Below, in pieces: positions 57,567-64,000 of a DNA stretch of 64,000 nucleotides. Source of the stretch: Marinoscillum sp. 108. GTDB lineage: Bacteria > Bacteroidota > Bacteroidia > Cytophagales > Cyclobacteriaceae. The notes beneath the pieces were generated by a model that saw nothing but the letters and a program-made list of their open reading frames with translations, made no database searches and was not told the DNA's origin. The stretch lies in contig NZ_LR734808.1 of NCBI RefSeq assembly GCF_902506655.1, positions 2,294,001 through 2,358,000 on the forward strand, written 5' to 3'. Within the stretch, counting starts at the first letter, position 1. Every line of letters begins with the position of its first letter. The translations under genes were made by a program, and so were the position numbers.

Positions 57567-58304
57567 TCAACTCTTTTTAGTTTTTCCGTTGATGAACCCA
57601 CTCTGCTCCAATGAAAAACTCAAAATATCTTGTAAGTGGTGTTCCATGGTTTCAGAGGCCAATTCCGGATTTCTACTTTCTATGTGCTCAAATATTTGGT
57701 AGTGTTCTTCCAAAGCACATACTGGCCTGTCTCCACCACATATATTGTTCTCCTTGAAATGTGTGAGTATGTCTGGAGATATAATCAACATCAGAGATTT
57801 AAGAGCGGTATTGTTACTCGCCTCGGCAATCTTCAAATGAAACATTAAATCATGCTCAACAGTATCCGCTCCTTTTGAGACGGCCTTTTCATAGTCACTC
57901 AGTGCTTTCGACATATGAATAAGATCAGCATCCGAACGGCGCATTGCAGCGAACTTGGCTGAGTTAACCTCAAGCAAAACCCTGGTCTCCACCAAAGCAC
58001 GGAAATCATTAGCTTCTAACTTTAGTACATCCGAAATAAGGCCTTCCAGAGCCGTAATCCCCATCCCGCCTACTACTGTTCCGCTCTGTGGCAAAGTCTT
58101 AAGAATACCATAAAACTCAAGCTTCTTTATCGCATCTCTCAAGTGGGTACGACCTACTCCAAGTTTCTCGCAAAGCTTACGCTCAGGAGGGAGTCGATCC
58201 CCGGGTTTCAGCTGACCAGACGTAATCAATTCCTTGATTTGATTGATGATCTTATCAACTGGGGTTTCAATTTTAATACGACTAAAGTTGCTAAGTATTT
58301 CCAT
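57567..58304 (-). CDS. GntR/FadR-family transcriptional regulator
   Basis: Repressor-type regulator of 245 residues, likely sensing a uronate such as KDG or DEH. Winged helix at about 15-80 (LITSGQLKPGDRLPPERKL, then LGVGRTHLRDAIKKLEFYG). The C-terminal FCD domain carries the metal residues in HDLMFHLKIAEAS (Asp and His), ALEEHYQIFEHI and TMEHHLQDIL. The gene heads the alginate catabolic operon. A perfect 16-bp palindrome lies 24 bp before its start and a 22-bp one about 215 bp before, so it is probably self-regulated. The same core occurs before susC (63.5 kb) and the large PL6 gene. Confidence 0.95.
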   Translation of the reverse strand: MEILSNFSRIKIETPVDKIINQIKELITSGQLKPGDRLPPERKLCEKLGVGRTHLRDAIKKLEFYGILKTLPQSGTVVGGMGITALEGLISDVLKLEANDFRALVETRVLLEVNSAKFAAMRRSDADLIHMSKALSDYEKAVSKGADTVEHDLMFHLKIAEASNNTALKSLMLIISPDILTHFKENNICGGDRPVCALEEHYQIFEHIESRNPELASETMEHHLQDILSFSLEQSGFINGKTKKS

Positions 58305-58328
58305 AATAAGTAATCAGTTGTACCCAAC

Positions 58329-58344
58329 AATTGGTCGACCAATT
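58329..58344. promoter_or_regulatory. GntR operator, 16-bp perfect palindrome
   Basis: AATTGGTCGACCAATT is fully self-complementary and lies 24 bp before the gntR start. GntR/FadR-family proteins bind short palindromes of the TGGTnnACCA type, so this is very likely the regulator's own operator, placed to block the promoter or early transcript. Confidence 0.8.
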
Positions 58345-58520
58345 TAGAGCGTCACAATTGCAGGTCAAAATAATTGAACAAAATATTTCCCATAGTCTGA
58401 TTAGCCCCCAGCTCCTAAAAACACACGATTAAACAAAGAAGTCAAAACTCCTTTTTACTCTTTCATTATCAGATCATTAAGCCAAATAACTCAACGAACT
58501 CGATCGATATATTCCTCCTC

Positions 58521-58542
58521 AATATTTGGTTAACCAAATATT
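58521..58542. promoter_or_regulatory. GntR operator, 22-bp perfect palindrome
   Basis: A perfect 22-bp palindrome with core TTGGTTAACCAA and AATAT extensions on both sides. It is the longest and most symmetric copy of the motif in the window and is about 180 bp from the second copy at 58329, a spacing that could support looping. Confidence 0.8.
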
Positions 58543-58703
58543 GGATGGCTAGTGACTATGTTGCGCAAACTTACCAAAAGTACTTCGATTCCACATCACA
58601 GATCTCAATCTTGAACCTTCCATACACTGATACCAACCAACTTCATTATCCCTGTACTTCTTACTATTCTACCTGGTACCATGTGGTTTCAAAATTGAAT
58701 TCT

Positions 58704-58738
58704 TAAAAGAGACCACCACGTTCTGATGGCCTCTTTTA
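58704..58738 (-). terminator. Intrinsic terminator of susD
   Basis: Read on the minus strand, TAAAAGAGGCCATCA, loop GAACG and TGGTGGTCTCTTTTA form a 15-bp stem fully paired in RNA with two G-U pairs, ending in a T-rich arm. It begins 20 bp after the susD stop. It separates the susCD transcript from the gntR operon. Confidence 0.8.
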
Positions 58739-58757
58739 GTTATCAATGCTCTATGTG

Positions 58758-60374
58758 TTACAATCCTTCGTAGCCCACATTTTGCTTAAGTCCTTCCAGT
58801 AAATCCACATCTACGTAGTACTTAGGCCATAGGTAATCCACATTAGGATCAAAATCTCTATTCTCAAGAGCAGGTGCAGCACCACTGTATACGTTACCCA
58901 TTTTTCTGCGCACAATATCATACCATCTCACGCCCTCAAAAGCCAGCTCTAATCTGCGCTCTTCCATCACATCCTGGATTGTCACGGCACCTGTAATGTC
59001 AGCTGGAACCGGACTTGGGGGATACTTGCTATGACCAGCACCGGCTGCATTTCTTGCGCGTGCCCGTACTCTATTGATATATTCCACAGCAGCTCCATTG
59101 TTACCTAATTCTACGGCTGCCTCTGCTGCTATTAAGAGTACTTCCGCATAGCGTAAAATGATTTGCTTAGAATTAGAATCCCTTAAACTTGCTCCCTGAG
59201 GTGTGCTAGTCCTTAAACCAGCTTCTCCTACAGCTCTGAAGTATTTTGCAATGTGTGGTCTTGCGACATTTTGACTAATTCCATCCCACTCGGTAAATCG
59301 GTAATCTGGCACACCCTGATAGGTAATGGCAGTATCCAAACTCACAGCTTTACGATAATCCCTACCATCCCAGGTATTGTACACACTCAGCTCCGGTACC
59401 GCTACACTCCATCCAAAAGCATCTGAACTAAGCGCTGCAAACCTTTCGTCACCACGAGGACCTGTAACAGATGTTACCTGATCTGTACCCGCATTAGATC
59501 CTCCCAGTTCTCCCGGTGTGATGTTATGATTGTCATTAGCTATGAAAGTGATATTGAACAGGATCTCAGATGAAGCGAAATCAGGCGCGAAAATATCATA
59601 GTAATTATTATCCAAAGCCACACCATACTTGCCTTCATTGTCGATCACGTGTTTGGCATTGTCAAAAGCATTTTGCCAATCATCAGGTTGTGCCACATCA
59701 GAGGTCGCTCTGGTCATATAAACCGAGGCTTGCATGCCATAAGCTGCCGCTTTACCCGGATGAGATCTGTCCACTGGAATATCTGCCAGCCATTCCTTGG
59801 CAAAATCCAGGTCTGCTATTATCCCCTCATAGATGTCTGAAACAGAAGACTGCTGAACGGCATATGGATCATCTATTGGCTGACCATCCATGTATATGAT
59901 TTCACCAAATAGGCGCACATATACAAAATGTACATAAGCACGCAGGAAGTATGCTTGCGCCGCTACTGCATTGATTTCTGCTTCTGATCCATCTACATTA
60001 TCCTTAGCATTAATCACCTCATTGGCAGCTGCAAGGGCTCTATACCCCACGGTCCAAAATGCATCTACCAGGCCATTGTCCTGTTCCATTTGCATGAGAT
60101 CGCATGCATGTCGTCTGGTAGGAGTACTTGGATCTCCAATACCCACCATGTCCGAACGCAACAGAAGTGCCAGAGTCAATTTACGTCCGTGAAATTCCTC
60201 ACGTGCAAGTTGGCCATAGGCCCCATTAACTCCGGCCTTTAACTCCTTCACTGATACAAAGAGACCCTCAGGACTTAATGTCCCCACTGGTCGCTCTTCC
60301 AAATCTTCACATGACATGGTTGAAAACACCATGATCAGCGCGAATAATATTGAGTTTAAATATGTTCTTTTCAT
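58758..60374 (-). CDS. SusD/RagB-like lipoprotein of the alginate locus
   Basis: Surface glycan-binding lipoprotein of 538 residues, signal ending FSTMSC. SusD features include LSPEGLFVSVKELKAGVNGAYGQL, the TPR-like AVAAQAYFLRAYVHFVYVRL, and C-terminal VMEERRLELAFEGVRWYDIVRR. It follows susC by 46 bp and ends with a strong terminator. Because susC carries GntR operators and the next operon encodes PL17, cupin, transporter and reductase, the bound glycan is probably alginate oligosaccharide. Confidence 0.95.
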   Translation of the reverse strand: MKRTYLNSILFALIMVFSTMSCEDLEERPVGTLSPEGLFVSVKELKAGVNGAYGQLAREEFHGRKLTLALLLRSDMVGIGDPSTPTRRHACDLMQMEQDNGLVDAFWTVGYRALAAANEVINAKDNVDGSEAEINAVAAQAYFLRAYVHFVYVRLFGEIIYMDGQPIDDPYAVQQSSVSDIYEGIIADLDFAKEWLADIPVDRSHPGKAAAYGMQASVYMTRATSDVAQPDDWQNAFDNAKHVIDNEGKYGVALDNNYYDIFAPDFASSEILFNITFIANDNHNITPGELGGSNAGTDQVTSVTGPRGDERFAALSSDAFGWSVAVPELSVYNTWDGRDYRKAVSLDTAITYQGVPDYRFTEWDGISQNVARPHIAKYFRAVGEAGLRTSTPQGASLRDSNSKQIILRYAEVLLIAAEAAVELGNNGAAVEYINRVRARARNAAGAGHSKYPPSPVPADITGAVTIQDVMEERRLELAFEGVRWYDIVRRKMGNVYSGAAPALENRDFDPNVDYLWPKYYVDVDLLEGLKQNVGYEGL

Positions 60375-60420
60375 TATCTTTTTTATTTAGAAACTGACAA
60401 ATAAAACAACTGTCAATTGT

Positions 60421-63400
60421 TTAAAAACCCAGGTTTAGACCCACAGTATAGGTTTTCACGTTAGGGTAACTACCGTAATCCAATCCCAGATTCCTGTTGG
60501 AATCAGCATTACTTGTTGAATTATTGTAGGCAGTTTCCGGATCTAACCCAGAGTAATCAGTGAATGTCAAAAGATTCTGTGCACTTACATAAAACCTCAA
60601 TGATCGAACGTTGATTTTATCAAGTAAGGATGATGGCACATTATAGCCCAGGGCAATATTCTTCACACGCACATAGCTCCCATCCTCTATCCAGCGAGAG
60701 GTTACTTTAAGGGTTCTGTCTGTATCTGCAGATGGAATAGTCCCTTTGGCATTGTCTATTGGATGATAGCGATCAAGCGCGGCTGTTGACACGTTCCACG
60801 TACCTCTAAAAGATTCCAATTCCATTCTGGTAAGATTCATCATATCATTACCATGAACACCCTGAAGGAAAATATTCAAATCGAAATTCTTGTAAGTGAA
60901 GTTGTTGTTCATAGACCACACAAAATCTGGATGTGGATTACCAATGATTTTTCGATCATCGTCATTCAATATTCCATCATCATTAAGGTCTGCAAACTGC
61001 TCTCCGCCTATTTTTCCATCTGAGCCCTCCAGTAGAGGATCACCTGGCTGGGTCACTCCCTCATAAACAAAGCCGTAGTAGACACCCACAGGCTGTCCTA
61101 TTTCCAGGAGTTGAAATCCAGTGGCTATATTGAAATGACCCGGAGCGTCTTCATATCTAATCCCAACCGTATCGGCCAATGACACTATTTCATTTCTGTT
61201 CATGGAGAAAACGAAATTGGAAGTCCAGGAGAAGTCTGCTCGCTGTATATTCCGAGTGGTAATAGCGGCTTCAAGCCCCTTGTTTCTAACTTCGCCAGCA
61301 TTCTGAATCTGCGTGGCCGTTCCTGCTACACCGAGAAATGATGGAATGGGACGATCAAACAGAAGATCACTGGTAAGCTTATTGTAGTAATCCACCGTGA
61401 AATTGATTCTGTCATCGATCAATCCAACATCCAGTCCAACGTTCAGCTGAGAAGTAGTCTCCCATGTTAGGTTAGGATTTGCCAGGGTGCCCAAAATAAA
61501 AGCACCTTCACCTGGTCTGATGGAATATTGTGAACGCAAGGTTGCCAAAGAACCATAAGCACCAATGGCCTGATTACCCGTCAGACCGTAACTGGTCCTG
61601 AGTTTCATAGAATAGATCGGGTTAAGGTTTTTCATGAAAGCCTCATCACCGATATTCCAGGCAATCGCACCTGAAGGGAAAAATGCCCACTTGTTGTTTG
61701 CCGCGAAATTAGAAGCACCATCATATCTACCAGTGACAGTAAAAACATACCTGTCAAACAAAGTGTAGTTCAATCTGGAATAGTATGATTTCAAGATTCT
61801 GGTAGAAGTACCTGAATTTGGTGCAGGCCATGTAGCACCACCGCCTAAGTTCCAGTAGCTCACTGCCTCAGAAACAAAGTCACTAGATGTGGCCAGTAGA
61901 TCTTCGTCCTGTGATTTTTGATAAGAATAACCATTCACCCAGTTGATTCGGTGTCCGTCAAAATCCTTTTTTACAGTGAAGTAATTTTCTGTCAGCAAAT
62001 TGATGGCCTTATCAAACTCCAGTGTTCCGATACCACCATTGCCTCCTCTTCCCAGCTGTGAGGAAGTAAAAGTGCCCTCTCTATAAGAAGTAACACCAGC
62101 TCCCAGTGTAGATTTGAAACTAAGCCAATCAAGGATCTTAACCTCCGCAAAACTATTGACCTGAAACCTGTCAGTAATTCTTTCACGATCTATGCCATTG
62201 GCAATGGCTACCGGGTTGTCAATATTATCTCCCAATTTGGATTGAGTATAATTGCCATCTGCATCACGCACCGGTGTGTCAGGTTCCAACCTGGCTGCTG
62301 CTCCTAGCACGCCTGTGTTACTTGATCCTCCGGTAGTTTCCTGGGTAAGCACACCATTTTGGATGCTCCTTCTACCATAAAGATTCACTCCGAGATTTAC
62401 CCTGTCAGATGCCGTAAAAGACAAATTACTGGTAATTGAGTAGCGCTCATAATCTGAATTCACTACGACACCTTCCTGCTCAAAATGCGTAGCAGATATG
62501 TAATATTTCGATGAAGGACTCCCTCCACTTACAGACACCTGATTATTCCAAATATGACCTGATCTTAAAATTTCGTCCTGCCAGTCAGTATCTACATCAG
62601 GATTGTAATCATAATTTGGAAGGACCTCCAGAATATAATCTCTGAAGTCTTCTCCTGATAACAAATCCAAACGGTCACTGGCCTCCTGATAAGAATAAGA
62701 ACTATTGAAGTCAACCTTCATCTTACCTTCTCCACCACTTTTGGTAGTGATCAATAGCACACCATTGGCTGCCCGTGATCCGTAGATAGCAGTGGCAGAC
62801 GCATCTTTCAAAATCTCCATGGATTGAATATCCTGTGGAGGTGGCATTTCACCGCCAACAAAGCCATCGACTACTCTAAGTGGCTCACTACTGGCATTGA
62901 TAGAACTTCCTCCTCTTATTTTCAGGCTGAAGTTAGCTCCTGGCTCACCTCCGTTGGTAGATTGAATCTGCACACCGGCTGCCCGGCCTTGAAGTGTTTG
63001 TACAGCGCTCAACGCAGGAAAAGCGTTTAATTCTTCGGATTTTATCGAAGATAATGCCCCTGTATTATCACTTTTTCGCACTGATCCGTACCCAACTACC
63101 ACAATTTCATTGAGCTGCTGTAGATCCATCTCTATCGACACATCTATCTCAGACCTTCCAGCCACCTGCACCTCAGTGTTCACATACCCAACAAAACTCA
63201 CACGCAAAACAGCAGTCTGAGGGTCGGATACAGTAATTGAGTAGCGTCCATCCACATCAGTAATGGTACCATTGGAAGTACCTTTCTCGAGAACCGTAGC
63301 ACCCGGTATGCCGAGACCGTCCTCGGCCGAAGCAACAACGCCGGACACAGTCATTTGTGCAGACGCTAAATACGACACAAAGCACATCGCTAATAACGCT

Positions 63401-63441
63401 ACGTACTTGCTCTTAATCTTCAATAGTAATAGTCTTCTCAT
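60421..63441 (-). CDS. SusC-like TonB-dependent receptor of the alginate locus
   Basis: Complete 1006-residue receptor. Signal peptide ends SYLASAQ; carboxypeptidase-like domain with GLGIPGATVLEKGTSNGTIT; NEIVVVGYGSVRKSDNTGAL; plug with LKIRGGSSINASSEPLRVV and MEILKDASATAIYGSRAANG; final barrel strand YTVGLNLGF. It differs from the receptor at 31.4-34.6 kb in length and sequence. The promoter region just upstream holds a candidate -33/-7 pair and operator half-sites for the GntR protein, so import is likely tied to alginate catabolism. Confidence 0.96.
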   Translation of the reverse strand: MRRLLLLKIKSKYVALLAMCFVSYLASAQMTVSGVVASAEDGLGIPGATVLEKGTSNGTITDVDGRYSITVSDPQTAVLRVSFVGYVNTEVQVAGRSEIDVSIEMDLQQLNEIVVVGYGSVRKSDNTGALSSIKSEELNAFPALSAVQTLQGRAAGVQIQSTNGGEPGANFSLKIRGGSSINASSEPLRVVDGFVGGEMPPPQDIQSMEILKDASATAIYGSRAANGVLLITTKSGGEGKMKVDFNSSYSYQEASDRLDLLSGEDFRDYILEVLPNYDYNPDVDTDWQDEILRSGHIWNNQVSVSGGSPSSKYYISATHFEQEGVVVNSDYERYSITSNLSFTASDRVNLGVNLYGRRSIQNGVLTQETTGGSSNTGVLGAAARLEPDTPVRDADGNYTQSKLGDNIDNPVAIANGIDRERITDRFQVNSFAEVKILDWLSFKSTLGAGVTSYREGTFTSSQLGRGGNGGIGTLEFDKAINLLTENYFTVKKDFDGHRINWVNGYSYQKSQDEDLLATSSDFVSEAVSYWNLGGGATWPAPNSGTSTRILKSYYSRLNYTLFDRYVFTVTGRYDGASNFAANNKWAFFPSGAIAWNIGDEAFMKNLNPIYSMKLRTSYGLTGNQAIGAYGSLATLRSQYSIRPGEGAFILGTLANPNLTWETTSQLNVGLDVGLIDDRINFTVDYYNKLTSDLLFDRPIPSFLGVAGTATQIQNAGEVRNKGLEAAITTRNIQRADFSWTSNFVFSMNRNEIVSLADTVGIRYEDAPGHFNIATGFQLLEIGQPVGVYYGFVYEGVTQPGDPLLEGSDGKIGGEQFADLNDDGILNDDDRKIIGNPHPDFVWSMNNNFTYKNFDLNIFLQGVHGNDMMNLTRMELESFRGTWNVSTAALDRYHPIDNAKGTIPSADTDRTLKVTSRWIEDGSYVRVKNIALGYNVPSSLLDKINVRSLRFYVSAQNLLTFTDYSGLDPETAYNNSTSNADSNRNLGLDYGSYPNVKTYTVGLNLGF

Positions 63442-63482
63442 AATTTAAATCAACTAAACAATAGAAAAAAAATTGAACTGAT

Positions 63483-63552
63483 TGATCGGTCAATTGATTG
63501 GTCAACCAATTGCACTTGGGAGCAATATAACTATTTTCAATAAGATCACAAG
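63483..63552 (-). promoter_or_regulatory. Candidate susC promoter with overlapping GntR operators
   Basis: On the minus strand TTG (63552-63550), a 19-bp spacer and TATATTG (63530-63524) resemble the Bacteroidota/Flavobacterium TTG and TAnnTTG boxes. Directly downstream, where transcription would start, lie ATTGGTCAACCAAT (63498-63511) and the looser TTGATCGGTCAA (63483-63494). A repressor bound there would block transcription of susC. Confidence 0.55.
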
Positions 63553-63665
63553 GAAATTAAAAATAATTCAGTCTTGAGAGCACAAAGGCATTTCATTTTA
63601 TAAATATGGTAATTGGCTATTCTCGAACCCCTCAGGGGGCTTTCTCGCGTAAGAAATCTCAAAAT

Positions 63666-63677
63666 TGGTCGACCAAA
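63666..63677. promoter_or_regulatory. GntR operator TTGGTCGACCAA
   Basis: A perfect 12-bp palindrome identical to the core of the operator before gntR (58331-58342). It lies about 155 bp upstream of the copy at the susC promoter and may help loop formation. Confidence 0.7.
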
Positions 63678-63963
63678 CTTTTTTTTGTTGACTCTCCTGC
63701 AACGCATTGCACTCCATAGCCTGGAATTTTGAAGGCACTTATGCTGACATATATACCATAATAGGCTCATAAAGCACATATTTACACTTATGCCTGACAA
63801 TTCTTTTAGATCCTGACGCAAGTCTCTGCCGCTCTCGTGACTCACCCCCCACACTACCCAAATCATCCATTGATCACCATGTTTACGAACTCCTTTGGGC
63901 AAACTGGAGCTCACCAGATCACACCAACAATCAATTACCAAAATAGAATTTTTTAACGAAAAA

Positions 63964-63975
63964 CTGGTCTACCAA
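63964..63975. promoter_or_regulatory. GntR operator-like CTGGTCTACCAA
   Basis: Keeps the TGGTNNACCA core with one changed outer base. It is 25 bp from the right edge and could serve a gene outside the window. Confidence 0.5.
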
Positions 63976-64000
63976 TTTAAAATTGCTTAATTTACCAATC

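Larger units (their letters stand above)
58305..58757 (-). promoter_or_regulatory. Intergenic region between susD and gntR
   Basis: A 453-bp region with no gene. From high to low coordinates it holds the susD terminator (58704-58738), a 22-bp perfect palindrome (58521-58542) and a 16-bp perfect palindrome (58329-58344). TATTTTG occurs on the minus strand at 58372-58366 and again at 58385-58379; either might serve as a relaxed -7 box, but no -33 box fits. It is the control region of the gntR operon. Confidence 0.6.
63442..64000 (-). promoter_or_regulatory. Intergenic region at the right edge, with multiple operator copies
   Basis: This 559-bp stretch has no credible gene; a 131-codon minus-strand frame at 63546-63941 is rich in Cys, Trp and Arg, has no family feature, and spans an operator. 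It contains GntR-type palindromes at 63483-63494 (degenerate), 63498-63511, 63666-63677 and 63964-63975. The last copy, far from susC, may belong to another gene beyond the right edge. Confidence 0.6.

Noticed and set aside
63628-63638. Small palindrome CCCCTCAGGGG
   Set aside because: One-base centre, short, and no sign of a transcript ending there.
63546-63941. 131-codon minus-strand reading frame upstream of susC
   Set aside because: It covers a perfect operator palindrome and has an odd Cys/Trp/Arg-rich composition with no recognisable motif.

Overview
The window comes from a polysaccharide-degrading, probably marine member of the Bacteroidota. The signs are three SusC-type receptors, two SusD-type lipoproteins, a hybrid two-component system with a periplasmic propeller, many lipoprotein and Tat-type signals, and type IX secretion (T9SS) C-terminal sorting domains. 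Gene style suggests a Cytophagales-like organism, but there is no rRNA or other marker to fix the genus. Every convincing gene lies on the minus strand, so transcription runs from high to low coordinates. No tRNA, rRNA, CRISPR array or transposase was seen.

Right half (about 39.1-63.6 kb): an alginate utilization locus. From upstream to downstream it holds a SusC/SusD pair, a terminator, and then a tight operon of GntR regulator, PL17 oligoalginate lyase, small KdgF-like cupin, MFS uronate transporter, SDR reductase and TauE/SafE permease. Next come large exported lyases: a 1142-residue PL6 with duplicated Big_2 and F5/8-type modules and a T9SS domain, a Tat-type TIM-barrel protein, a PL6 lipoprotein, a protein with two PL7 domains and a T9SS domain, a double-cupin lipoprotein, and a PL6 with a T9SS domain. 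Together they would cut alginate outside the cell, import oligomers, release unsaturated monomers in the periplasm, convert these to the keto-deoxyuronate DEH, carry it into the cytoplasm and reduce it to KDG. KDG kinase and KDPG aldolase are not in the window. A family of palindromes with core TTGGTNNACCAA sits before susC, before gntR and before the large PL6 gene, and is the likely operator of the GntR protein.

Left half (1-38.9 kb): a second locus for a sulfated heteroglycan. A hybrid sensor/AraC regulator stands directly upstream of a second SusC/SusD pair. After that come a Tat-type alpha/alpha-toroid enzyme of unclear family, three sulfatases, GH95, a cytochrome c-containing propeller dehydrogenase, inverting-type GH97, GH88 unsaturated uronyl hydrolase, a heparinase II/III-fold putative lyase, a fourth sulfatase, a double DUF1080 (3-keto-glycoside hydrolase-like) lipoprotein, two Tat-type Gfo/Idh/MocA oxidoreductases, a GH78-like rhamnosidase, and a third SusC cut by the left edge. 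The substrate is probably a sulfated polymer with uronic acid and deoxysugars (rhamnose and/or fucose or L-galactose). It resembles ulvan in enzyme logic but is not proven to be ulvan. Direct repeats of TCCAT spaced 20-21 bp occur before several of these genes and nowhere in the alginate half, which suggests a separate AraC-type regulatory code.

The most unusual parts are the oxidoreductase/DUF1080 set with its cytochrome dehydrogenase, which may cleave glycosides through 3-keto intermediates inside a sulfatase locus; the two unassigned polysaccharide-active enzymes; the double-cupin lipoprotein; and the two regulatory codes that split the window.
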